Assembly: GCA_002441205.1 (NCBI GenBank)
Contig: DJVN01000188.1
Coordinates: 1-12,219 of the forward strand
DNA from: Syntrophaceae bacterium UBA6255
Lineage (GTDB): Bacteria > Desulfobacterota > Syntrophia > Syntrophales > Smithellaceae
Length of the DNA stretch: 12,219 nucleotides
Direction: 5' to 3'
The notes under the pieces are model-generated. The model did not search any database, had not been told where the DNA came from, and was given only the letters and a program-made list of their open reading frames with translations. The position numbers and the translations under genes were made by a program. Shown here one piece after another: positions 6,774 to 12,219 of this stretch (the stretch's first letter is position 1; each line of letters starts with the position of its first letter).

Positions 6774-7985
6774 TCAACTGGAAGCTGTTCTTTTAAGCAA
6801 TTCCGCAGCGATGGCTTTACCCAAATCGTGACATTTTTCCAGAACATCATGATCGGGAGCGTTTTTCACAGCGACGGACTCCGCGACCATATCAACTTTC
6901 ATTTCTTTGAGAATGGCTTCTAAATGTTTGACGGATTCACCGCTCCAGCCGTAAGAACCGAAAGCGGCGCCAATCTTGTTGGCCGGTTTTAATCCTTTCA
7001 GATAGGTCATGACATCCGCCATCTGCGGCAGGATATTATTGTTAAGCGTCGGCGAACCGACAATCAGCGCGCCGGCGTCTAACACTTCATAAGCAGCCTC
7101 GCTACGATGTGTCTCATTCATGGAAATGAGTTTAACCTTCACGCCCGCCTCTGCCAGAGATTCACTGACGGCTCTGGCCATCTTTTCCGTGGAATGCCAC
7201 ATGGTCGCATAAACGACAACCGCTTTGGCCGTCGGTTTCTGCGACGCCCATTTCTTATATAAATCAATTATCCAACTAATATCCCTGCGCCAGATGGGTC
7301 CATGATCGGGAGCGATAATCTTGATTTTCAATCCCGATGCCAGGACTTTCTCCAGAGCTTTTAATACAATGGGTGAATAAGGGAGAACGATATTGGCATA
7401 ATAGGTCGCGCCTTCATATTCAAGAGTTGCCGCCGGAATCTCATCGGCAAAACGCTCGAGCGTCGCCAGATGCATGCCGAAAGCATCCTGCGAAAACAGC
7501 AGTTCATCCTTGGCCAGATAGGTGAACATGCTGTCCGGCCAGTGAATCATGCGCGTTTCCATGAAATTCAGCTCCATATTGCCGAGACTGAGCACTTCAC
7601 CATCCTTGACGGGTGCGATTTCATGACGATGATGCAGCAATTCCCGCAATGTTTTTACACCGACCGCCGAAGCAAAGACTTTTTCCGGTTTGATGAAATC
7701 AATCACTTCGGGCAGACAGCCGGAATGATCCAGTTCAGAATGATTGGAAACAATATATTTTATTTTGGATGGATCAACGACCGATTTGATACGGGCAAGC
7801 ATCTCACCCATAAACGGTTTTTTGACCGTATCGATCAGGGTGATTTTATCCGCCATGATCAGATAGGCGTTGTAGGTGCTGCCGTGCGGCGTGGTATAAC
7901 CATGAAAATCACGAATCGTCCAATCAATTGCGCCAACCCAATAAACACTATCAGTCACTTTTATAGCCGAATATATATCCCTCAT
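6774..7985 (-). CDS. Flavodiiron protein (FprA/ROO type, O2 or NO reductase)
   Basis: The product has 403 residues, the standard length for a two-domain flavodiiron protein. Such enzymes reduce O2 to water or NO to N2O in the cytoplasm of anaerobes. The N-terminal metallo-beta-lactamase-like domain (about 1-250) has the complete diiron set: H82-x-E84-x-D86-H87 (NHSELDHSG), H148 (HWPDSM), D167 (SQDAFG) and H228 (APDHGPIW). The flavodoxin domain (about 258-398) has the FMN loops ATMWHSTEKMA, GSPTLNNN and FGSYGWSGE. No rubredoxin or flavin reductase domain is fused, which fits the separate rubredoxin gene immediately downstream. The ATG at 7985 was preferred over the in-frame ATG at 8036. It has GAGGTGA just upstream and starts at the usual family sequence (M-R-D-I-Y-S-A-I-K), whereas the longer version would begin within a good promoter. 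O2 versus NO preference cannot be read from the sequence. Confidence 0.96.
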   Translation of the reverse strand: MRDIYSAIKVTDSVYWVGAIDWTIRDFHGYTTPHGSTYNAYLIMADKITLIDTVKKPFMGEMLARIKSVVDPSKIKYIVSNHSELDHSGCLPEVIDFIKPEKVFASAVGVKTLRELLHHRHEIAPVKDGEVLSLGNMELNFMETRMIHWPDSMFTYLAKDELLFSQDAFGMHLATLERFADEIPAATLEYEGATYYANIVLPYSPIVLKALEKVLASGLKIKIIAPDHGPIWRRDISWIIDLYKKWASQKPTAKAVVVYATMWHSTEKMARAVSESLAEAGVKVKLISMNETHRSEAAYEVLDAGALIVGSPTLNNNILPQMADVMTYLKGLKPANKIGAAFGSYGWSGESVKHLEAILKEMKVDMVAESVAVKNAPDHDVLEKCHDLGKAIAAELLKRTASS

Positions 7986-8018
7986 CAGTTCACCTCTTGG
8001 TAGTTTTGCATTACCAGT

Positions 8019-8046
8019 AATATAAGTTCTCATCAAACAATGTCAA
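8019..8046 (-). promoter_or_regulatory. Sigma70-like promoter for the flavodiiron–rubredoxin genes
   Basis: Read on the minus strand, a perfect -35 TTGACA (8041-8046) is followed after 16 nt by TATATT (8019-8024), five of six matches to the -10 consensus. Transcription would begin near 8012, giving a leader of about 27 nt that still contains the ribosome site. The perfect palindrome AATTGCAATT (8045-8054) overlaps the edge of the -35 box and could be an operator, but this is only suggestive. Confidence 0.6.
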
Positions 8047-8113
8047 TTGCAATTTATACTATTTCGCATGTAATTTCCACCCTGCCATATTAACAGTGAA
8101 CATAGATATTTAT

Positions 8114-9199
8114 TCATTCGAAAGCAAGAGGGAACCAACTTGTTTCAGCTGCGTAGACCCGATTTAGATGGGTGGAAACATCCGCTGAATATATAAAAAA
8201 CACAAGTGGAATAAAGAATTCCTTGTATTCTTTAATCTCCCAAAGACGCATAAATACTTCTTCACCTTTCATTAGAAACAATCCCTGTGTGATCATAACA
8301 AGAATCATCGTAAGTATAATGATACATTGTTCAATTCTTTTTTTACTGAACACAGCAAGACAGAATAATATTATTAAACTACTAAAAAAAGATGCCTGAA
8401 TAAAAAGGATGTTCCACGCATCAAAATTGTAAGCACAAGGAAGCGTTCCAATGACGGCGATATAGGGACGCGCTATAAATAATCTTAAATATTTACTTTT
8501 ATTCAATGAAGAAAATAATACGACAAGAAACGGCAATATCACAAAAAATAAATACGTTCCCCCATAATATAGATTTTCAAAATAGTCATTGGCAAAGTTG
8601 TGTAAATTTGTTTCATTTTGCTGGTTGCCATCAAACATTCCTATCGTTTGAAAATGCAGAATTCTCTGAAACCACGAAACCTCCTCCATGCCAATGATAA
8701 AAAACAACAACGATAAAAATACCAATGATAATTTGGCAGAGAATGGAATATTCACATGATTGCGAAATTTCATAACAAAGATAAACAAGATGATACTGCT
8801 GCCGAATGCCAATATGGCTGAAAGCCATTCTATCAATTCATCTTCCAAAGAGGAAAGACTGAATGTGATGGGGAAAAATAAAAATAATAACAAGCATATG
8901 ATAGAAATAAACAGCGTTCCCAAGATGCATATCATTTCCACGGGAAGTTTATGATGTCCCGCCAATATTAATTCCGGTTTCTTCTTGCCTATCACGGCCA
9001 ATAATAGAAATATGACGGAGACGAAAATAACAACACTGCGAATTAAATAACCGTGAGAAAAATCAGGATATCCCTGCGCCAAAATATCTGTATGCCAGTA
9101 TAATTTATCAAAAGCTGTTACGGTAATAAAACCTAAACAGCCGGTTATGAACATAAAAATTGAAACTTTAATACGATGGCTTGTTTCCCGATTCTGCAT
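8114..9199 (-). CDS. Polytopic membrane protein of unknown function
   Basis: The product has 361 residues and about nine or ten hydrophobic helices spread along its whole length (for example near 12-30, 50-68, 86-112, 125-147, 155-176, 215-235, 270-290, 295-313 and 325-342). I do not recognise a named family. Three polar motifs stand out: EDELIEW about 120 residues in, before a helix; GMEEVSWFQRILHF near 171-184 with paired acids and Arg; and NETNLHNF near 195-202. I recall similar E-D-x-x-I-E-W, E-E-x-S-W-x-Q-R and E-x-N-L-H-N combinations in uncharacterised bacterial membrane proteins. These acids, Arg and His near the membrane could form a catalytic or binding site, which is inference. The gene is clearly AT-richer than its neighbours and has only a weak ribosome site (AAAGAT). 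It diverges from the radical SAM gene; no terminator is evident after its stop. Confidence 0.82.
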   Translation of the reverse strand: MQNRETSHRIKVSIFMFITGCLGFITVTAFDKLYWHTDILAQGYPDFSHGYLIRSVVIFVSVIFLLLAVIGKKKPELILAGHHKLPVEMICILGTLFISIICLLLFLFFPITFSLSSLEDELIEWLSAILAFGSSIILFIFVMKFRNHVNIPFSAKLSLVFLSLLFFIIGMEEVSWFQRILHFQTIGMFDGNQQNETNLHNFANDYFENLYYGGTYLFFVILPFLVVLFSSLNKSKYLRLFIARPYIAVIGTLPCAYNFDAWNILFIQASFFSSLIILFCLAVFSKKRIEQCIIILTMILVMITQGLFLMKGEEVFMRLWEIKEYKEFFIPLVFFIYSADVSTHLNRVYAAETSWFPLAFE

Positions 9200-9230
9200 T
9201 TTTTATCTTTTAGGAAAGCCTTGAATTCAT

Positions 9231-9276
9231 AATAGTAAGACTTCTTACTGTTAATAAGGCAAGGGTTCATCTGAAC
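9231..9276. promoter_or_regulatory. Two inverted repeats in the divergent intergenic region, possible operators
   Basis: AATAGTAAG (9231-9239) pairs with CTTACTGTT (9244-9252) at eight of nine positions around a 4-nt centre. GTTCA (9265-9269) and TGAAC (9272-9276) form a perfect short palindrome. Neither has a T-run suited to an intrinsic terminator. They lie between the divergent membrane-protein gene and the promoter of the radical SAM gene, where a regulator could act on either. No regulator is identifiable nearby. Confidence 0.35.
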
Positions 9277-9298
9277 ACTTGATTTCCACTTAATCGTG

Positions 9299-9327
9299 TT
9301 GACATGATTTTCTTTTGTTTTTATAAT
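9299..9327 (+). promoter_or_regulatory. Exact consensus sigma70 promoter of the radical SAM gene
   Basis: TTGACA (9299-9304) and TATAAT (9322-9327) are separated by exactly 17 nt, a full match to the housekeeping promoter consensus. Transcription would begin around 9334. An in-frame ATG at 9304 lies on the last base of the -35 box and therefore upstream of the transcript, which is why the coding start is placed at 9355. Confidence 0.75.
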
Positions 9328-9354
9328 CTTAACAAAACAGAGATTATATTGCAA

Positions 9355-10293
9355 ATGAATGACATAATAAATTTTAAGACTTTTTATTTGCCCTGGCCGC
9401 TTGACCTTTCGTGGTTTTATATCCAGCGAAAATTTTTGAGACGTAAAATTCCTCTTCTGGCCAGCTTCAAAGTTACCTACCGCTGCAACCTTTCCTGCCG
9501 GGCCTGTCCGTTTCATCTACGCACGGATAATGAAAAAGCTCACATGACCTGGGACACGGCAATCGCGACGTTGGAAACTCTGCGCCGGCTTGGCACCCGT
9601 ATTCTTGTTTTTGAAGGCGGAGAACCGCTTCTTTGGAGAGATGGTTCATATCGTATTCATGATCTTGTCCTTTACGCCAAGAAACTTCTTCTGCGTGTGG
9701 CAGTTACAACCAACGGCACACTGCCGCTCGATGTTCCCTGTCATACGCTGTGGGTGAGTCTCGACGGCAGAAAAGATACTCACGATAAATTGAGATGTGA
9801 TTCCTTTGACCGTATCTGGTCGAATATTGAAAAAACAAAACATGATCGCGTCTTTATTCATCTTACCTTGAACCGCCTCAACTGGCAGGATACCGAATCT
9901 TTGGCAACATTGGTAAAGCAGACATCCAAGCTTAAAGGAATGACCGTGCAATTTTTCTATCCCTACCATCAGGGGGAAGAAAACCTTGCTCTTTTGCCGG
10001 AAGAACGCCGTGAAACTATCCAGAAATTGCTGGAACTGAAAAAAACGGGCTATCCTATTTTGAATTCGGCGGGCAGACTTGGGGCGATGCTTGACAATCG
10101 CTGGCACTGCCATGATGATATTCTGATTAATGTTGATCCGGACGGCAGCATTACAAAAGGCTGCTATGTCAAAAGCCGGGGCGACATCAATTGCGACGCC
10201 TGCGGATTCACGCCGGTTGCTGAAGCCTCCGGCGCTCTGGATTTGATTCCGGGATCGTTGTATGCGGGATGGCGGTTGTTTCTTAAGGTATGA
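9355..10293 (+). CDS. Radical SAM protein with C-terminal cysteine cluster (HpnH/SPASM-like)
   Basis: The product has 312 residues from the ATG at 9355. Radical SAM enzymes cleave S-adenosylmethionine at a 4Fe-4S cluster to start radical chemistry. The cluster motif is C44-N-L-S-C48-R-A-C51, followed by FEGGEPLLW (the GGE SAM-binding motif), TTNGT and VSLDG, all in family order along the partial TIM barrel. A second cysteine set near the C-terminus, C252, C270, C280 and C283 (with INCDACGFTPVAE), could hold an auxiliary cluster, as in SPASM/twitch proteins. The layout also resembles HpnH-type proteins. The substrate is not identifiable. The N-terminal segment before the cluster is rich in aromatic and basic residues but has no clear membrane helix. 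The ribosome site is poor (AGAG some 14 nt before the ATG), so the start rests on the promoter position and the family layout. The 10290 mini-ORF overlaps its stop. Confidence 0.88.
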   Translation: MNDIINFKTFYLPWPLDLSWFYIQRKFLRRKIPLLASFKVTYRCNLSCRACPFHLRTDNEKAHMTWDTAIATLETLRRLGTRILVFEGGEPLLWRDGSYRIHDLVLYAKKLLLRVAVTTNGTLPLDVPCHTLWVSLDGRKDTHDKLRCDSFDRIWSNIEKTKHDRVFIHLTLNRLNWQDTESLATLVKQTSKLKGMTVQFFYPYHQGEENLALLPEERRETIQKLLELKKTGYPILNSAGRLGAMLDNRWHCHDDILINVDPDGSITKGCYVKSRGDINCDACGFTPVAEASGALDLIPGSLYAGWRLFLKV

Positions 10294-10391
10294 GCATTAT
10301 CCGAAGAAAACGAAAAGCAAAGATACTTGCGTCTTTAAAACACTTATCCATGATACCGGGTAGTCACATGGAGTCAGGATTGCAGATTTAA
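10290..10391 (+). CDS. 33-codon ORF coupled to the radical SAM stop codon, tentative
   Basis: The ATG overlaps the TGA of the radical SAM gene in the four bases ATGA, an arrangement common for translationally coupled genes. The predicted peptide begins MSIIRRKRKAKILASLKHLS and ends with TAA at 10389-10391. It is strongly basic at the N-terminus (seven Arg/Lys among residues 5-17), has no Cys or Trp, and carries no export signal. It could be a short product linked to the radical SAM enzyme, the degraded start of a longer gene, or chance. With one short sequence and no homologues to compare, I give it low confidence. Confidence 0.25.
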   Translation: MSIIRRKRKAKILASLKHLSMIPGSHMESGLQI

Positions 10392-10430
10392 AAAGAGAAA
10401 CGTCACAAACGGCATGGGTTATATTTTCTT

Positions 10431-10805
10431 TTAATTGCCTTTCAGCCAGGCTCTGGCGGCATCCGGATTAGTAAACCATTTCACTTGTATACCGGCATTC
10501 GATGCCGTCGTTTCCTGAAATTGTTCAATTTCATCTTGTCCGTTCTTATTAACCACAGCGAAACGCATTTTGTAAACACGAGGCGGAAAATTTCTGACAC
10601 GTTGATAGGTATCTGTAATACCTAGACGACCATTCAGGGCACTAATATCTATCAAAACTTTATATACATTATTTTCTCTGATAATAGACCCCGTGTCACT
10701 TACTATCTTATCATGCGAACCATTGGTTAATTCCCCTATATAGATTATTTCAAGAATGTCTTCATTTAAAGATGATGAAATTGTGTACGTCGACTTATTT
10801 TTCAT
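10431..10805 (-). CDS. STAS/SpoIIAA-like domain protein
   Basis: The product has 124 residues, is soluble, and consists of a single domain. An N-terminal beta-rich segment (TISSSLNEDILEIIYIGEL) is followed by VYKVLIDISALNGRLGI, then RVRNFPPRVYKMRFAVVNKN, and a last helix FTNPDAARAWLKG. This order matches the SpoIIAA-like (PF11964, STAS/SEC14-like) proteins, small alpha/beta domains found as stand-alone proteins in many proteobacteria. Some relatives of the fold act as anti-anti-sigma factors, but no partner kinase or sigma factor is visible here, so the role stays unknown. A ribosome site GGAAAG lies about ten bases before the ATG. It sits 182 nt beyond the phasin-like gene and a terminator lies between, so it is probably transcribed separately. 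No terminator is clear after its stop. Confidence 0.75.
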   Translation of the reverse strand: MKNKSTYTISSSLNEDILEIIYIGELTNGSHDKIVSDTGSIIRENNVYKVLIDISALNGRLGITDTYQRVRNFPPRVYKMRFAVVNKNGQDEIEQFQETTASNAGIQVKWFTNPDAARAWLKGN

Positions 10806-10885
10806 TGATCAAATACTTTCCGAATTCGTATTATCAATATGGAAACTTTTTTAAAAAATGTATTTTGTTTCTCGTTGAAGTTAAT

Positions 10886-10918
10886 ATAAAAAGGCAAAGC
10901 AGTTGTTGCCTTTGCCTT
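10886..10918 (-). terminator. Intrinsic terminator after the phasin-like gene
   Basis: A perfect 9-bp stem, AAGGCAAAG (10891-10899) with CTTTGCCTT (10910-10918), closes a 10-nt loop. On the minus strand the stem runs into TTTTT and then ATATTAA, the U-tract expected for Rho-independent termination. It lies 70 nt past the phasin-like stop and upstream of the STAS-like gene. On the plus strand there is no adequate T-run. Confidence 0.75.
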
Positions 10919-10987
10919 CTTGTAGTCAAAATTTTTTATGATGCGATATTCAGTATTCTATGGACGCCAAATGATATGTTTGAAGCT

Positions 10988-11464
10988 TTACTTCTTATCT
11001 TTCGTCTGCGTTTTTTCCACAGGAGCATAGAAGCTTTCCATCCGCTTGATATTTTCATCCAAATGTTTCTTGAACTCATCACACCCCTTTGTATATACAG
11101 CATTCAATTCTTCCGTGGTCCTCTTCAAATCAACCGGCATCCATGTTTTCTGATTTAAAAAAGCATCGAACATTTTTTCGGTCTGTTCCTGAAACATTGT
11201 CATTGCGCTGTTGTTTAAAAATTCCTCGATTTTGTCGTAACCTTCCTCGACAGCTTTCTTTACATCTTCAAATCCTTTCTTATACGCATCGTTCCACTGG
11301 TCAATAACCTTTTTACCCTCATCGCTTATTCCAGGGGTATGATCGACAAGGGTTTTCATCAATTTTTCCGCCTGGTTCTGAAGCAGTGTCATTGTTGAAA
11401 AACCGTTTTTTAAGGATGTTTTGTGCATCTCAATCATCTGTTTCATCATTTTCTTGTTATCCAT
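10988..11464 (-). CDS. Phasin-like coiled-coil protein with an internal duplication
   Basis: The product has 158 residues, almost all predicted helix, Met- and Lys-rich, without Cys, signal peptide or membrane segment. Composition and helical pattern resemble phasin family proteins, which coat polyhydroxyalkanoate granules; the short deltaproteobacterial phasin-like proteins look very similar. Residues 23-82 and 86-145 align without gaps over 60 positions, with 16 identities (S1, M3, T4, Q7, Q9, E11, K12, K29, N36, Y39, K41, G42, K47, K48, E58 and F60 of the repeat) and many conservative matches. The protein is thus two copies of one helical unit plus a charged tail (EKTQTKDKK). Each unit has a proline-containing turn about 22-25 residues in. 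The ribosome site is strong (AAGGAGGA, about six bases before the ATG), suggesting high expression, and an intrinsic terminator follows. No PHA synthase is in the window, so a granule role is unproven. Confidence 0.72.
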   Translation of the reverse strand: MDNKKMMKQMIEMHKTSLKNGFSTMTLLQNQAEKLMKTLVDHTPGISDEGKKVIDQWNDAYKKGFEDVKKAVEEGYDKIEEFLNNSAMTMFQEQTEKMFDAFLNQKTWMPVDLKRTTEELNAVYTKGCDEFKKHLDENIKRMESFYAPVEKTQTKDKK

Positions 11465-11593
11465 GATCTCCTCCTTTTCTGTTTACTGGTATTTTCCCGG
11501 GTTGAAACATTAAGTGTTTTTTATTACAGGATTTTTTCAAGGGTCATTTTATAATATCTAATCCTATATAAAACAATACGGGATAATGCAGGG

Positions 11594-11622
11594 CATAATA
11601 CGGGGAGAAACCAGGTATTATG
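11594..11622. repeat. Perfect 8-bp inverted repeat over the end of the PAS–LuxR gene
   Basis: CATAATAC (11594-11601) and GTATTATG (11615-11622) are perfect inverted repeats around 13 nt, and the right arm covers the TAA stop of the regulator gene. Neither strand has a T-run after it, so it is not a classical intrinsic terminator. AATACGGG also occurs twice as a direct repeat (11575-11582 and 11597-11604). It could be a processing or stability hairpin, or chance in AT-rich DNA. Confidence 0.35.
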
Positions 11623-12219
11623 AAAATTTCAGCAGAAAAGACCGTAGATTGGTTTTATTGTTTTTGATACCCAATTTTCTGCGAAGATTGTCCCTGTGGT
11701 AATCGACGGTTTTCATCGAGATTCTTAGCATGCCGGCAATTTCTTTGGTCGTATTTCCGTTTTTCACCAGATCCGCCACCCGCAGTTCCTGCGGCGTAAG
11801 ATTGAAAGAAGCTTGGGATATGGTGCGCAAAAAAGGCGCGACGATTTCTTTCATTTGTTCTTCAATTATTGTCAAACAATTTTTCTGATGTTTTGTTAAC
11901 GAACCTTTTTTCAGCTTTTCAATATAAGGAAGGATGGATGTTTTCACATTGGTCAGTACGTTCTCTTCGATCAGGATTCGATCTTCTTCTCTTTTTTGGA
12001 GGAGCACTTTCAAAGCCGCATTCATTTCCTCAAGATTCAGGGATTTCGCGGAAAGTTCCTCTTCTCTTTGTCTTAGAACCTCTTCATTACACCTTCGTTC
12101 GGTGATGTCCCTGAACATTCCGAGAAGGCATTCTTCTCCGTTTAAATTAATTGGCGTGGAACTCACATCCGCGAAAAACAACGTTCCATCCTTTCTCAAT
12201 ACGGGGATATCTTTCGCGA
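11618..12219 (-). CDS. PAS-domain LuxR-family transcriptional regulator, C-terminal part (5' end outside window)
   Basis: The minus-strand frame is open to the window edge (199 complete codons before the stop). A TTG at 12199 is an artificial start, because the residues before it (AKDIPV) continue a PAS fold. The visible part has the end of a PAS domain (RKDGTLFFADVSSTPI and MFRDITERR), a coiled-coil linker (about residues 50-85), a helical segment ending PFLRTIS, and a LuxR/GerE helix-turn-helix: LTPQELRVADLVKNGNTTKEIA, then ISMKTVDYHRDNLRRKLGI. Regulators of this layout bind DNA through the C-terminal domain after sensing by PAS. Similar PAS–LuxR proteins are common in Desulfobacterota. No receiver domain is seen in the visible part. 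The direct target is unknown; the phasin-like gene lies 153 nt downstream on the same strand. Confidence 0.88.
   Translation of the reverse strand, partial: AKDIPVLRKDGTLFFADVSSTPINLNGEECLLGMFRDITERRCNEEVLRQREEELSAKSLNLEEMNAALKVLLQKREEDRILIEENVLTNVKTSILPYIEKLKKGSLTKHQKNCLTIIEEQMKEIVAPFLRTISQASFNLTPQELRVADLVKNGNTTKEIAGMLRISMKTVDYHRDNLRRKLGIKNNKTNLRSFLLKFS

Noticed and set aside
9145..9516. 123-codon minus-strand ORF across the divergent intergenic region
   Set aside because: It overlaps the starts of both real genes and the consensus promoter, and its translation shows no domain.
9646..10113. 155-codon minus-strand ORF
   Set aside because: It is antisense to the radical SAM barrel, which carries clear cysteine and GGE motifs in the other direction.

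Overview
The window (12,219 bp) reads as chromosomal DNA of an anaerobic Gram-negative bacterium. It encodes a flavodiiron protein, a rubredoxin and a rubrerythrin, which together are a typical O2/NO/peroxide defence of strict anaerobes, plus an outer-membrane MipA/OmpV protein. The PAS–LuxR regulator, the phasin-like protein and the style of the kinase resemble Desulfobacterota of the Syntrophus/Smithella type. That placement is inference from remembered family resemblance, not from a search. No tRNA, rRNA, CRISPR array, transposase gene or phage gene was seen. No gene-free stretch exceeds 300 bases.

Layout. (1) Plus strand, 1-1923: the C-terminal 212 residues of an isopropylmalate/isocitrate dehydrogenase family enzyme, then a membrane-anchored PAS histidine-kinase-like protein whose phosphoacceptor His is replaced by Lys. 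(2) Minus strand, 7985 down to 1938: a co-directional run of flavodiiron protein, rubredoxin (52 aa), rubrerythrin, MipA/OmpV family protein, small YvlD-type membrane protein and mutS. Gaps are short (24, 150, 58 and 45 nt, then a 10-nt overlap). A sigma70-like promoter sits just before the flavodiiron gene. The only wide gap, between rubredoxin and rubrerythrin, holds a 95-bp element with inverted ends that looks like a miniature repeat. (3) 8114-10391: an AT-rich gene for an unrecognised polytopic membrane protein on the minus strand, divergent from a radical SAM gene on the plus strand. The radical SAM gene has an exact TTGACA-N17-TATAAT promoter, and a 33-codon ORF is coupled to its stop codon. 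(4) Minus strand, 12219 down to 10431: the C-terminal part of a PAS–LuxR regulator, a phasin-like coiled-coil protein built from two 60-residue repeats and followed by an intrinsic terminator, and a STAS/SpoIIAA-like protein.

How the genes work together. The clearest functional unit is flavodiiron protein–rubredoxin–rubrerythrin. Rubredoxin would carry electrons to the flavodiiron enzyme (O2 or NO reduction) and rubrerythrin would remove peroxide. The genes downstream may share the transcript but have no evident link to that chemistry. I do not see a clearly new multi-gene system. The observations most worth checking are the histidine-less kinase, the internally duplicated phasin-like protein, the radical SAM locus with its coupled mini-ORF, and the possible mobile element inside the oxygen-defence cluster.
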